Assembly (NCBI GenBank): GCA_003508835.1
Contig: PUFA01000143.1
Coordinates: forward strand, 1,798,001-1,862,000
Length of the DNA stretch: 64,000 bases
Direction of reading: 5' to 3'
Source of the DNA: Eonycteris spelaea
Taxonomy: Eukaryota > Chordata > Mammalia > Chiroptera > Pteropodidae
Shown here piece by piece: positions 23,661-37,080 of this stretch. Within the stretch, counting starts at the first letter, position 1, and each line of letters opens with the position of its first letter. The notes under the pieces were generated by a model. That model made no database searches. It worked only from the letters and a program-made list of their open reading frames with translations, and was not told where the DNA came from. The position numbers and the translations under genes are program-made.

Positions 23661-25440
23661 TACTCAGCAATACTACTCGTTGCTCTACCAGGCCAGCAGC
23701 AGCTTCTGGGTTGTGTGAAATGTAATAGGTCATGGATCCCATGGCCACATGCCACAATCACTAGTTCTTTGTTACAAAGTGGATTCATTGATCTGAGGTG
23801 ATGTTCGTGATATTTTGTGTTACTGAATCAATCTGTACTAGCTAAAACCCTAAGGGCAGGAAAGACAAACGTATACACATAATACATGTTAATTCTAGAC
23901 AAAACGAATAGCTGCCCCTTCCAAGGAGGAAAGAGACCCTTAAAATCAACTTGCCACCCAGTAGCAAGTTTGTCTATTCTATGGATAATGCTAAGACAGG
24001 TGGTCAGCCTTGATGTCTTTTGGGGCAGTTTGAAGTTTGGCAGCAGTAATAGCTAGATCAGGTTGCTGAGTGGGAGCCCATTGTTTAAGATCCATGCATA
24101 GACCCTATCCTTACCACTATAGCTATTCTATTTATAAGCCCATTGTTGCAACACTGGAATAGCCAAAGACAACAGCTGAGTCATTCTGTCTGTTTGATTG
24201 TTTGGTGCCTCTCTATCATGGTGGCTATTCTTTGTTCCATACTAATTGTGATATGAAGAACTTCATGCACACTCCCATGAGTCCAGCCACATGCCTCTTC
24301 TCCAGAACTCCTTCTCATCAACCCTCCAATCTTTCTCCTCTGAGGCCCTGACCAACCAGCCAAGCTATTCATTACTGTCATGAGTTCACATTTATTCTTT
24401 ATTGGACTACTTTACTTTTCATGCAAAATAAATTACAGTATGCACCACCCAAAGCTCTTTCGATTGGGAGGATTTCTGCTCAAAGCTCTCTTTTAGGGCT
24501 ACTCCTGAGTAGTCCATTTCAACTTTAACCCACATAGCAAGCCAACTCATCCATAAATTATACTTGACATTCTTCCTCATCTAGTATTCAGAAAACCCTT
24601 AATTAGCCATAGATGGTAGGTAGCAGAGGGGTCTGGGCCACTGCTTTTAAAGTTTTCCTGTAGCTTCTGGCCCAATCTTGCTTAATCACACTTCCACATT
24701 ATTAATGGATTTTGTTGGGCTTTCCTAACATTATAACGTAATGGTTCTGACAGAACATAGTTCATCAGGGCCATCTCTGATCACATGGTTTATTTTAATT
24801 TCCATGATCAGATGCTTCCTCTCAATCAGAGCCCAGTACCATGCCAGAGGCTATTTTTAAAATAGAGTATAGTTCTCTACAGCAAATGGCATGGCCTTAC
24901 TCCAAAATTCTAGTAATCTAAGTTGTGATTTTCCCATTGGGGTTTGCCTTAAATGTCAGTCTTTTCTCACCATAAATACCATTAATATTTAATATTATAT
25001 TAGATATTAAAGGCCATATAGTCCAAGTAGCAAGACTGCTTGCCCTGTAGCCTAAACCTGTGCAGAATTCTATCTTACTCTGGGCGCCACTTGGGATATG
25101 GATCAGGGCAATATTCTCAAGTATGAAATGCTTCCTCCAGAATACAGAGGCATACCAAGCCTCCCTTCTCACTGATGGCAAAAGTTATCCAATTCCATGG
25201 TATATATAGTTACTACCCTGAAATCTCTCAATGCCTGAGATATTATTGTTACCAGTGCATTCTCTTCCACTGATTTTCAGTCCTGGGTTACCACTGGTAA
25301 GAATTGAACTCATTGACCATTATATTATTCCAAGAGTTATCAGTACTCCACCTACCAGCAGTGATGGAGTTCTCAATGTCAGCAAGTCAGTGAGACTATT
25401 CCATTTAGAATCTGCTTTCTGGGATCACTGGATCTCATTT
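23661..25440 (-). mobile_element. ERVL-type endogenous retrovirus pol relic (RNase H and integrase)
   Basis: Minus-strand pol fragment of an ancient class III (ERVL) element. An RNase H-like part reads at 24381-24181 (NSLAGWSG, then a tryptophan-rich block). An integrase core follows at lower coordinates: WQVDF near 23957-23945 and a TSDQ-stop-IHF segment near 23795-23770, which matches the second catalytic Asp region but lies in another frame with stops. A GHGIH segment follows near 23730. The upstream part (24440-25440) is consistent with more pol or earlier sequence but I cannot place it firmly. No LTRs were identified. Frameshifts and stops make it inert. Confidence 0.7.
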
Positions 25441-25880
25441 GTCATCAGACAGGATCCCTAGAAACAGACTCTGAGACAAATTTGCACACTGTTTTTGAAA
25501 AATGCTCTAAGGAAAAAGGAAATAGCACTGGGCAGAAAGAGAATGAATTGGAATGCAATCACAACAGAGACCTTGGCAGATCCCATGAGATGTTAGAAAT
25601 TGAGATGACTCTTCAGAATTGTCCAATTTTGAGACAAACAAGTCAGATCTTTATATTTCCATATCAACCACTTATTATATGTGGGCTTCTTTCAGAAAGG
25701 GGCCTAGGATAAAGGAACATTTCACTGATAGAGGCTCAGCTTTGAGCCATGAGCATCCAGCACTCTGAGCAGCTGTGGAAAATTGTCTAAAAAGTCTGAA
25801 GTTAGTCAATAGTTTTATTTTTTCAGCTAATAAAGCTCTTGGCCTGCTCTAGCTACCCACTGACCATCAATACTTCTGTT
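25441..25880. other. Unassigned, possibly LTR-like
   Basis: Sequence beginning GGATCCCTAGAAACAGACTC follows the ERVL relic. It may be part of an old LTR or retroviral leader, but I see no TG...CA ends. The plus-strand frame at 25482-25712 has no recognisable domain. Confidence 0.35.
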
Positions 25881-27240
25881 CTAAATACAAACAAAAATAT
25901 ATTTGTCATCTTTTACAATTAGTATATTCCTGAATTTAGTAATTTGCTCAAAATTTTTGCATGTGTTCCATCACTTCCTGTTTAGTAGTTCTTTTAGTGT
26001 CTGGTCGTTGCAATCTTCCATAGTCTTTATATGCCTGAAATGTCTTCATTTTGATGTCAACATGAAATGATAATTTAATTAGGTATAAAATTCTAGGTTG
26101 GCAGTTATTTTCGTTCAGCTGATTATCTTGATGCATCTCTGACATATACTGTTTCGGAGAAGTTTGCTCTCAGCCTAATTATTCTCCCTTTGGATTTGCT
26201 GCAATGTACTATTTTCCTTCTTGAATTGTTATTAGATATATACAGAAGCTGTCAGTGCATTCTCCAGGTATCTTAAATGTTCTTTCATAATCATATTTTT
26301 CATGTCTAACTCTGTTGCTTTCCAAGTAAACTTTTAATTACTCATTCCCAATTTGCTAATTCTTCTTTGCCTGTGTCTAATCTAGAATAAATTTCATCTA
26401 TAGAGTTTTTAATTTCACTGGCTATGTTATTCATTTTCAGGATGGTTAATTCTTTTTCATATCCAGCTCTTTTTCATTTCATTTTATCCTAGATTTTATT
26501 TCATTATTTTTTGTCCATATAGATGTTATTTCTTCATTCATCTCCCTGAACATCCTAAACATATTTATTTTAAAAAAAATTTTTTTACAAGGTTGTTCTA
26601 CTACTTAAACTTTTATGCACTTTCATATAACATTTTTATTTTCTTGACTACTCTCTCACTGTTAGGATTTTCCCCCAATGCGTTTAAGAATTAGCAGTTA
26701 TCATCAAGATTTCTTTCTCTGTTTATTCTTCTCCATCTAGTTTTGTGATGCTTTCACCCTGTGTCCCAGCTCCCTCATATCAAAGCCATATCTTATATTG
26801 AAGATTAGATATTATTTAAGAGACATTAAGAACTTTGCAATTATAGTTACAAAGTCATCTTGGGGCTTGGTTCCATTTTGGATCACAAGGCTGTATTTGT
26901 TTCTTCTGTCTTCCATGGCCATATTTCCCACTTTTGCAAGAGGGGAGGCCCCCCACCTTACCCCTAATTTCAATCAGTGAGCTTAGCTCTTCTCTGCCAC
27001 CTAATAGCAATTTACCTCACCAGCCTGAACCTAGAAACAAGCAGACCTAGTCCTTCATCTACACCTTCACTGACCATCAAGCATTTTTATTTTGTGTTTG
27101 TTCCACAGAGATGTTTACTTCATTTTATTTTATTGCCTTTAGTACAGCTATGTCTTTCTAGGTGTTCGCCTTTAAAATTTCATCTGCGATTGTTTTATAT
27201 TTGGAATACAAAAGTACTTCAAGGTATAAATTTATAAGGC
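25881..27240 (-). mobile_element. HAL1-like element (ORF1-only L1 relative)
   Basis: The minus-strand frame 26145-25948 contains QPRILYLIKLSFHVDIKMKT, resembling the ORF1p C-terminal domain but clearly diverged from the other L1 ORF1 relics here. Upstream (to about 26560) the sequence stays ORF1-like with no ORF2 on its 3' side. HAL1 elements carry only an ORF1, which fits. The 5' part (26740-27240) could be its leader or unrelated. An old L1 fragment is the alternative. Confidence 0.5.
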
Positions 27241-27319
27241 CATCTTGTATGAAAATCAAGAAGCAGTTGTTTTCAATTTATTTGTTCAATGAATAAATGA
27301 AATGCTCTCTGCGATGTTA

Positions 27320-27650
27320 GGAGTCCCTTTGAGCCTTTTGCTATTCTCTCAACCTAGAATAAAATTTGCCTCTTTCAATTCTACTCATTAGTCAAATATT
27401 ATCTCTCTTACAAAGACTTTCCTAGTGACCACATGCCCTACACAAAATTAATTATATGTACTCTGTTTTCTCATTGCATTTATTACAAAACCCTTTAATA
27501 ACATATTTAATATTACGTAACAATTATTTTTATGTATGTCACCTCAACTAACCACAAAATTCTATCTTATTTAACTCTGCATTCCTTGTAATACAATAGA
27601 TTGTATTTGTATGTTCTCAATATTTGTAAAAGAAATTGCAGTGAACCACA
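27320..27650 (+). mobile_element. L2 LINE 3' end
   Basis: L2 landmarks in order: TTTTGCTATTCTCTCAACCT, CAAAGACTTTCCTAGTGACC, CTCATTGCATTTATTACAAA. No coding potential. Confidence 0.7.
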
Positions 27651-28054
27651 GCCTAAGAGAATATACTATTCTAATCACTAAACTTTCTCTATTCTAGCAT
27701 GTGCTCAAAGATGTGAAAATATTTTGTAATAATCAAGGCATCCTATGCATTACAACAACATGTTGGAAAATTTTTGTGAATTAAAGTCTACAATTAATGA
27801 TATAACCTTTAAAGACAATTGAAGTGTACCATGAAAAAGTTTTCCTTGTGCAACTTTAGCAACCTTGGCCTAAACTCCTGAAGTAAAAGGACTATGTTTA
27901 AATGTCCTTTTATCTCTAATCTCTGGAATGGTAACTAGTACAAATTAAACTCTCAAGGAATGTTATGGAGCTAAAATGTGAAAAATCTTCCTGCCATTAT
28001 GAAAAATTTGTCTTACTGTTATTTGTATATTGTTTATAGAGCAACATAATATCA

Positions 28055-28310
28055 GCTACTATTAAATATCTTACAATGTGCCAAGTAGTATGTTAACTAT
28101 TTAAATCAGTATTGTGTTTAACTTTCTAAACAATTAAGAAAAATATTTTCTAATGAAAAATATTTTTTATTTCATACACAAAAAAACTTTTAGTTCAGAA
28201 AAGTTAAATAACCTGTCTAAAGTTACCTAGTGGGTTTCAGCAGTACTAATATCTAAACAAAGGTGGGTCTGATTTTCAACCTCTGGTCTTTCCTCTTTAC
28301 ATTATATCTT
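28055..28310 (-). mobile_element. MIR SINE, nearly full length
   Basis: Antisense MIR order: TTACAATGTGCCAAGTAGTA, a TAACTTTCTAAACAATTAAG block, GTTAAATAACCTGTCTAAAG, and the head region ending in an ACCTCTGGTCTTTCC-like block. Ancient tRNA-derived SINE. Confidence 0.7.
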
Positions 28311-31300
28311 TAAATTATGCATGCCTTCTTAAATTTTTATTTATTTACCTATCTTTCCCTATTTCTTTTCAGTAACATCTTTGTGAGTTTCTATGTTAAC
28401 TATTTAGGCATAAAAAGTTACAAAAATGGGTAAGGAAAGAAAAAGAAAGGCAAAAGTACTCACCGATTTCAGAAGTTGGCGGTTATGTTTTTGTCTGTTT
28501 GTTTGTTTTTCATATATGTATGAATAATTATTTAAAGTTTCCATCTAAGTAGGAGCAAACAGGGACTTCCATAGATGTCCTTGGGACAGAAAGTATTCTA
28601 AACACAAAATGTGAAGAGGAGGAATGGAAACGAGATGTAGAATCTGCATCAGAAATGGCTCCACCCTTTCACAGCTGCAAAATTATGTTCATGGGGAAGT
28701 TTCTTGGAGACACAGTCATTTAGAATAGAATACCAAATCACTTATCTGAGACAGGGAATGAGAGGGGGTGGGGGAGGGGAGGAGAGACAGAGAGAGAGGA
28801 GAGAGAAGAGCAAGAGAAAGAGAGAGAGAGAGAGAAAGCTTGCTCACTGTTGGTGGAAAACAGTAAATAAACTAGCATAGAACCTCACTAGGAATTATAA
28901 CAATAAAGAGTGTCATATGCTAAGCAGAATAAACTTCTTTATGTTGTTTCACTAAGGACACAAGAGGATTAAGTTTTCACTGGTTACCTTGTTATCTCAG
29001 TTATAGACTCTCCAGTTGAAAGATTTTAATTTTTACAAATAAAGGAATGGCTTCACAGAACAGTCCACCAAGATGAGAAATGAGGCCACCCTAATACACA
29101 GCCTCATTTCCAATAATTTTTAGACTGTCCGAGCAGTGAACATTTTAAATCAGCATAATTATATTTCACATAGGAATAAACACTTTAAGTTTAAGGGTGC
29201 ATAATTTGTCTCTAATTTTCTTTGTTATATTAGTTTTTTTCCATGGTGAGCATAAAATTAAAGGATTTTTTAAAAATTTCCTTGTGATTACTCTTTTTCC
29301 TTTCTCTTTTAAAAATGGTCGAGATGCTCTGTTTATTAAAAAAGAAAAATAAAAAGAAAGATGAATTTTAAAGAAAAATCTCATCTCCAGCCATTTGATT
29401 TAGAAAAAATTTAGGCAGATTACAAACATGGAAAATCTTTCTTACTATAATAAACCAGGTTTTCCAGTTTGCTTGTTTTTTGTTGTTGTTGTTTTATTTT
29501 TTGTTTTGTTTGTTTTTGTTTTTCTGCATTGTCTTCTAATTCTCTGTTCTATGACCAGGCCTGAAGTTGGTCTGACTCAAGTTATAGTGTCTGGCTTTGA
29601 TTGTTATTCAAGTGGAGTGGTGAATGTGTAAGGTTCTAATTCTTGCAACACATGGTAATTTTCCATTCTCTCTCAGCCTCCACCTGTTCCATGGTCCAGT
29701 GGAGGACTGCAAATCCTATCAAGGGAGGGCAACGTGACTAAGCCTGCTTCCTTGGCTTCAGTCCATCACATGTGCTCTCAGACTGCAGAGCACCCAGCCA
29801 GCTGCAGCCTAACAATCATGTTATCAGATGACGGATGGTTTTATATCAGGTGTTTAAACTGACGAGAGAGCTACCCATCTGGTAAATGATTTGGGAAGTC
29901 TGGCCTTGCTTGATGAATGGGAAAAGTGACAATGCCAATCAGTGTGACCCCTGTAGCCTCCCTGCTGCTGCCCCAACAGCCACAATCTCAGCTATCCCAT
30001 TGGTTTACTTTTTCATTTCTATTGTCACTCAGTTAAGGTTAGACTTACTGTCACTAAATTGTAACTAAATAATATTATTAATCCAAATATTTTCCTTACA
30101 AGAATCTTCATAAAATGTATATCAGGCCTCTAACAGATTCACGATCAGTATTAGAGAGGAAGATACAAGATTTAGTCCAATACTTTTAAGGTTTGTTTCA
30201 CATTGCTTTTCACAGCCTGTTTTGTAGTAAATGTAGTTATTTTGAAGAAACCTGCATATTATACCCCAAATTAAACTAGGATCCACTATAGTGGAAATGC
30301 AAAGGAGTTCAATGTGTTGTGCATGGATCTGAACAATATAAATCTCTCTGTAATGTCAATTATCAAGTACTGATTAGTGTCTCAGATTGTAAACATTTTG
30401 AAGGGAATTCTCAAAATGGCTTTCCCAAACTACCTTTCCTGAAATGGTTTGTGATTTTGCAGTTTGGTTTAAAAGTTTTAAGTTTTTAGGGATCTCTAAT
30501 GTATGTCAACCATTGCCCACTTTGCTCAGTATTATGGTGCCTGAATAGAATATGCATGCGTAAAGCTAGATTTATAGAGCACAAGACTAAATGGAAATTT
30601 CAATCAGTGAAATTGATGTCCCATCACCCCCTTGATATTGTATTGTGAAGACACAGTCTATTTATAAATAATATATCATATTAATTACTTATCATAGCAA
30701 ATATTAAATAATGGAAATGAAGTAGAATGTATGAAGACTTGAAAAACACTTTTCTGTGCAATATCTATTTTCATCAATATTCCAAATTACTGTGAAAGTC
30801 TCATGAGCCAAGTGCCAATTGTTTTATTTTTAATTTAAAAAATATATTATCGCCCATTTCTGATGTAAGAACCGTTTCTTCCATTCCTGTTATAAAACAC
30901 ATAACCTTTGTAACCCTGAATTGTGAATAAACAAAAACAAAGGGGGAACTTAATGGGAATGACAGCACAGCAGGTATATTTATGAGTTAGTATCGTTTCA
31001 GTGTTCACGTACGAAAGTTATCAATTATTCCAGGAATAAAAACTAAAATGCCATTTATAGTATAAACTCTTTAAACTGGCAATTTGTAACTGATAATTCA
31101 TTCTTAAGCAAACCTCAACTGCTTGCTACCTGCTGTTTTCATTAGCCCGTTCATCTTCCTATTCCCTGTAGAGTATGTAGAGAAACCATGTCAGAAACGT
31201 GTTGTGCTGTTGTATGTATTTCCTACTTACTACATGTATATATGTTTGCCATGTGTTTTTATGCAACTGTTTTAGAAAGATGAGCAAAATTTTTTTTGGT

Positions 31301-34300
31301 CTGGAAGATAGTTATTAATGTTTTATGGATGTTTTGCAATGGATCTATTTTAGATAAATAATGTATTACATACTGTGTCATATGCAGTAAAAAAAAAAAT
31401 TTATTTATCTATTGAGAATAACACACAAGGCTCAATATAGAAACGACCAAATTTTAAGAGCAACAGTTCTCTGTGGCACATTTGCAAATATGGGTATTTC
31501 AGGGTGCAAATTAAAATAGTTTGATGCATCATATCACACTTTCTCAATGAAAGAGAAACTTTCCTTGTGCTTACTATAAACACTTCATTTACACATTTAT
31601 TTGAGACTTTGTTAAATTAGATTATGTAAACACAGGCTGGATAGCAAGTCAGATTTAATACACATGAGTTTTAAAACTGACTTGCATGCTGAACATAAAA
31701 ACTATGAAGGACTTTACCAAATTTATTGATTCATGTCAAAGCATCATTACTTTTCAAAGTGTGAAAAATGATCATATATTTATGACCTGCCGACTGAAGC
31801 TGTTTCGTGAATTAGCAAAGCTCTGGAGAGAAGCAGCTTAATTGCATTATCATAGAATCAGAGGTGGTTGTCAATTTCCCCCATTTAGCTTTTCTACTTT
31901 AGTTTGTTAAAATAAAGGTGCCATACGCTGGTTGAATTCACTAATACCCTGATGAATGAGGTATTTTCCCAGTAGGCTCACTACCAGTATAAACAGTGAA
32001 TTAGGAATGATAGACCATCAATCATATCTTCTTCAAACAGATCTCTGCTCTGAGATTATTTATTATATATTAAGGCCACTTAACAAGTTTTCACACAGGA
32101 TTCACCAGTATAAAGAATTAAATTGTCCTTAATCTTTAATGTCTGCTTTGAAAGCAAGAGTAGTAAAATAAGATACTTTCTGCATTTACATAATTTTCAT
32201 TATCTCTCTTATTTCAAATATATTTAAATATATATATGTATATATAACAATATTCACTCATTCTGTAATGATATTTTAATTATAAAATTGGATTATATTG
32301 TTTGGTAGTCATTTCTTATTTATTTGACCATAAATTAAAGGTAGTTCTCTGACAAATCCACATCAACTGAATACAAAATGCAGGATAAATAAATGCTCAC
32401 CAGCCCCTTATATTTTTAGCATTGCAAGTTTAAGATGACTGGTCACTTGTGCAGTGTTTTTATGCAGAAAGTCAGGGTTTGCCCTCAGGCGCCCAGGTAT
32501 GGTCCCCCTGGGGTTTTGTCCCCTTAATGAAAATTATGTGTATAAATCCAAAGGCAAGATTCCTCCTGAATTTATCTTGCTTCAATGTGAAAGCATAATT
32601 CTCATTAAAATTAATAGGAATTGTACACATGCATCTAGGGAAGAAATAGACTCCTAGGTTCAGATCACCTCATCTGTTTCATGCCAAAGAAGACAAGGTC
32701 TGCCCTGAAGGTGGGCATGCAGCCAAGGTTGGAGAGTTCGGATAAGCAATTGGAACTTCCAACATTCATCTACACTGTGGATGAGGCTCTGCAAGTTATT
32801 TTTTTTCCTTTGCAAGAGATTGTACAGAGAACCTAGCTAGACACATTTGTTAAGCTTTTCTTCAGCATTACAATTATTTCTATGACTTCTCCAGGGAGTT
32901 CAGGAAAACTGGGTATTGCTTATACTTGGTTCCTTATTGAAGGTTTGGGATAATTTGTATTTATCAGAATCATTGTCCATGATATTTATCTATTCTTTCC
33001 TTTTGGAATGCTTCAAAAGTACCTCTTATTTGACTAGTGGTATTTAAATCCTGCTGTGTTTTAAGGCCTGATAAATCATTTCTTTATTTTGGAGAAATTT
33101 AGCTTTCATGCACACATTAATAAACTTGTATAAATACAACCAAACAATCTTTTTAGATCAACTCAATCTCTGTTGAAATCACATAAATCAGTCCATAAAA
33201 AGATATAACCTCTGAAAAAACACATGTCTTACTAGATTAATTTTAAAAATTGAATAATTCCAAAAACACAAAGTGCTTTTATTGATTTAGTTTCATCAAT
33301 ATAAACAATGTATTTAAAGTAAGAACTTTTTAAATCTCTTTAGGAGGTAGAGTATAAAAAAAATTTGATAACCAAATAAACCATAAAACTACATTAATAA
33401 TGGATATGTGTTTACAATGAGTAGACTTGGTTAGATGATATAATAGGTTCCAGTTGTCACATCTCCTTAAAAGAAAAAAATTGCAGAAAAGTAGGACACT
33501 TCAGTGATGATATGAACAGGTAAACTAAATCTCTCCAATTTTCAATTACCATCAAATTGGCTATGTAGTTCACTGAATCATAAAATATTTCCAAGCAAAA
33601 CCACTTAAGCCAAGTATTGATACTCAGTTGTATGAATGACTCATTTGCCCCTTGACTCTTTTTATATCTGAATAATGACTCCAAGGATAAGAAAAGGATC
33701 TAGAAGGTGAATACAGGCAAGATGAGGTTAACTTTTCAATAATTAAACATCTTATTCAAAGTCGATTTGGGGTCACAATCTTCCTGTTGTCAGTGACATC
33801 TTTAATTTCCTGACTCTGTCTCTTTTACTAAATACATTTCTTTCTACAATCTTTTAACCTTTGATGTCTCCCAAAATTTCATCAACTTTTTCTGTTTATT
33901 ACAGGCTCTTTTCTTTGACTGTATTAAATTTATATCCAGGCTTCAGCTACCATTTTGGTGCCAGAGACTTCCAAAATGTTATATCACATCTTAACCACTT
34001 TTCTGAGTTTGGGATTCTACTAAATTGATTACCTCAAACTCAGTATGAACAAAGAACTTTCCTTTTCCTAGAAAGTTATGTGTGCTTATTTCAACAACTC
34101 AGATTAATAACGACTGACAAAAGTTAACAAAAAAGTCTGGGGAATGCTCTTATTTTCTCTCATACCATACTCTGCAGAATGTAGGCTATAAAACTAATTT
34201 TGTATGTGATAAGAGTACATTATTCTGAAAGAACCGGGTAAATTATAAATTTGTGTAACATAGATATTCCTTTTTTGAATGAAGATGCATATGCTTAAAA

Positions 34301-34940
34301 TGATTTATTTCATATTATTTATATAAGCTCTTTCTTCCTCCTCAAAGTAATGTATTTTTCACTGCTATATATGCCTTATCCAATGAAATGGAGAATTTCC
34401 TTAAAAATTACTAACATCACATGGCCATTCAGATACTGATTTCTGGATGTGTCTAAAATTGCTTCCCTCTATATTATATATGAAAGCAAACTACATGTTT
34501 CATGCTATATATTTTAGTATGTATAAAAAGTCTTTTAGTCCCTTTCTGATAGATAAATCAGCAAATGTGAATGCAAAGGTATCTAAATACATAATTATCA
34601 GTCTACTTAAATTAAATTTCATACCAATAGAATAAGATTCAAGTGGACAAGGACTATATACTACATTTCTTTTCTTTTTTTTCTTATATTTTAAACTCAC
34701 TGAAGTAGTATATGAATACATACCAGTTGAAAAGAAATTTGAACAATGCAATAACATATATAAAATAAATATAAAAGTCCCTCTTCATTATCCCATCCAA
34801 TACCATTAAGGTAAATAAAATAATGTATGTCTGCCAGTTTCATCATAGCTATAAATCCAGCACATTGAATAATCAATAGCACATGTAAGTATTCACTAAA
34901 TAGTTGCTAAATTAGTTGATATCTTTCCAGTTATTTTGTA
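28311..34940. other. Repeat-poor intergenic block, about 6.6 kb
   Basis: Apart from the purine tract at 28749-28838, small TA and poly-A runs and a possible L2-like piece near 33780-34020, I recognise no mobile element and no exon. The frames here (such as 29886-30068, 32454-32657, 33457-33684) lack domains, signal peptides or splice context. In a window dominated by L1, so long a stretch without recognisable transposons suggests either selection against insertion or elements too old to recognise by eye. Confidence 0.5.
28749..28838. repeat. GA-rich purine tract
   Basis: About 90 bp nearly all purine on this strand, with GGGGGAGGGGAGGAGAGACA-type and (GA)n segments. It could form triplex DNA, and the G runs could stack. 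Confidence 0.9.
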
Positions 34941-34949
34941 TAAATTTCC

Positions 34950-36690
34950 ATAAATATTTAATATTTATATAACTATAATGTGCCTACTTTCCTGTGATTC
35001 ATAGTTGTTACAACTTGATCTATCGTTCCATCAGGCCTCTCCACCTATCGCATTATTTTTAAGTTACACCATTTTCCATAATATGGAAGAATCATAATTT
35101 ATTTCACTGTCTTCCTTTATATTGTACCCAACTTTTTACTACTATAATAAATGCTGCAGTGATTAAGTGTGCATATTTATGTATTCATATGAATACTTTT
35201 GCAGAATATATCTAGAGGTGAAATTGCCGGACCAAGGGTATATAAGTATTTAAAATTGTTACAACATATACTATTGCCAATACTAGATAAAACAATCAAT
35301 TATACTCAGGCTTCAACAACATTTAATTCTATAAATATGATAGATGAAAAAGTGTACCTACAAAATAGTGGCTTTAAGTTACATTTCCTTGGTTTCCACT
35401 AAACTTGAGTAACTTCTCACAAGTTTATTATGCATATGTGTTATTTATTTCTATAGAATTTTCAGCTAAGAAATTTGGTTTTCTTTTTCCTATTGATTCA
35501 TAAGTGTCGTTTATATGTTATGAATACTAACCTTTGCTTGTTATATATGGTGGAAAAATGTTTTCTCCTGATTTGTTACTCATCTTTTACAACATTTTAA
35601 ATTCTGTTTACTTACATTTATAAATATTTTTCTTTTTGTTTCCTGGGTTTTATATCTTAAAGAGTTGGACTTTTCTCTGTACAGTTCATAAACATACTAC
35701 TTTTAGAAGGTTTTTTTTTTTTTTAACATTTGGATATTTGTTTCCTTTTACCCAATATGTTTGGCATTCTTTATCCTGCTTATTTAGATAGTCAACAATC
35801 TTGTGTTCTAAAAATATATTCTACTTGATCATAATGTGTAATTCTTTTAATATACTGATGCATTTAATTAACTAACCATTATTTTATTTAATATGTTTGC
35901 ATCTATAACACTAAGTGATACTGGTCTTCATGCTAATCTTATCCAGATTTTATATCAAGATCATGTAATGCTCCTAGAAGGTATCAATCAGTTTTCCATA
36001 TTTTCCTATACTCTTCAAAGTGTTAAAAATTTAAATTAAAAAAAGAGAATTTTAATGACATAGCATTTATCTTTGATGGATGGTTAGGCAGAATTTAAGA
36101 AATCTGCTATTTATTTATTAGATGTTAGATTAACTTTTAAATTTCTACTCTAGCTGATCTATTCAATCTTATTGGTCATGGCCATAGATATTTTTCTAGA
36201 AAAATGTGCAATTCACCTTGTTTTTCAAATTTATTAATATATATAGACTATTAAAATTTTTAAATATATCTTTAATTATATCCCTTGCTTTATCTTACTG
36301 TTTTTTTGTGTTTTCTCTCTCACATACTCTCATTATCTTATAAGAGACTTACAAGAAGTTTCTTTGTTATATTAATCTTTTTTAAAAGATTGGAATTTTA
36401 TTAATCAAATCTAATATTTATTTACTATTTACTATTTATTTGTTTTCTATTTCATTAATTTCTGTTTTTATCATTATTCATTTCTGTCTTTTACTTACCT
36501 AAATATATTTTATTAGATTTTATCTAGCTTCTTGAGTGAAATGCTTAACTCCTATTTTCAACAGATTTTTAAAAAAATAAATTCATTTAAGGTATTTTTT
36601 TCTGAATAATTCTTAGGATGTAGCTTTATAGATTTTTATATAAATCTTTATCATTACTTTTTAAATAATCAAAAATTTCATTTTGTTTTT
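34950..36690 (-). mobile_element. Old L1M fragment, 3'UTR and ORF2
   Basis: Antisense old-L1 landmarks: AATAAATGCTGCAGTGATTA, GGTGAAATTGCCGGACCAAG, then further ORF2 text such as TTCTATTTCATTAATTTCTG and TCTAGCTTCTTGAGTGAAAT. More diverged than the L1s at 6.7, 19 and 54 kb. Confidence 0.75.
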
Positions 36691-36699
36691 CTCTTTAAC

Positions 36700-37080
36700 T
36701 TAAAATTCATCTATGTAAAATACCAAACAAAAAGAAAGGAAAAATATAAAAATTGGAGAAAGAAGTAGGAGGAAAAATAAATGTCAAAGCGAGTACCTAG
36801 GGTGATATTAGTACTTCTACTATGAGCTAAAACTGTCTTTAGGTAAAAGCTCCAGATGAATATTGGCTCTATGTAAGAAAGAACTTTGTAAAATTCAGGG
36901 TTGTCCAAAAAGAAAAAAGAAAGAAATGAACCACCTTTTAAGAAAATAAGTACTCTATTACTGGAGTTGTTTAAGCACAAGAATGAATGATCATGTGACA
37001 AGGACATTGCAAAGTGGATTCAAACATGGAGTGAGTAAACCACTTGTAAGATCTTTCTCACTCTATTTGCATCCTATCAT
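36700..37080 (+). mobile_element. Possible CR1/L3-like LINE fragment
   Basis: Contains GGGTTGTCCAAAAAGAAAAA, later CTATTACTGGAGTTGTTTAA, resembling the 3' part of L3/CR1 elements (CTGGAGGTGTTCAAG type). Weak; only memory of the consensus supports it. The minus-strand frame 37007-36711 is hydrophobic but fortuitous. Confidence 0.35.

Noticed and set aside
31401..31583. Small minus-strand frame as a candidate gene
   Set aside because: Sixty codons, no signal peptide, domain or exon boundaries; frames of this length are expected by chance in 64 kb.
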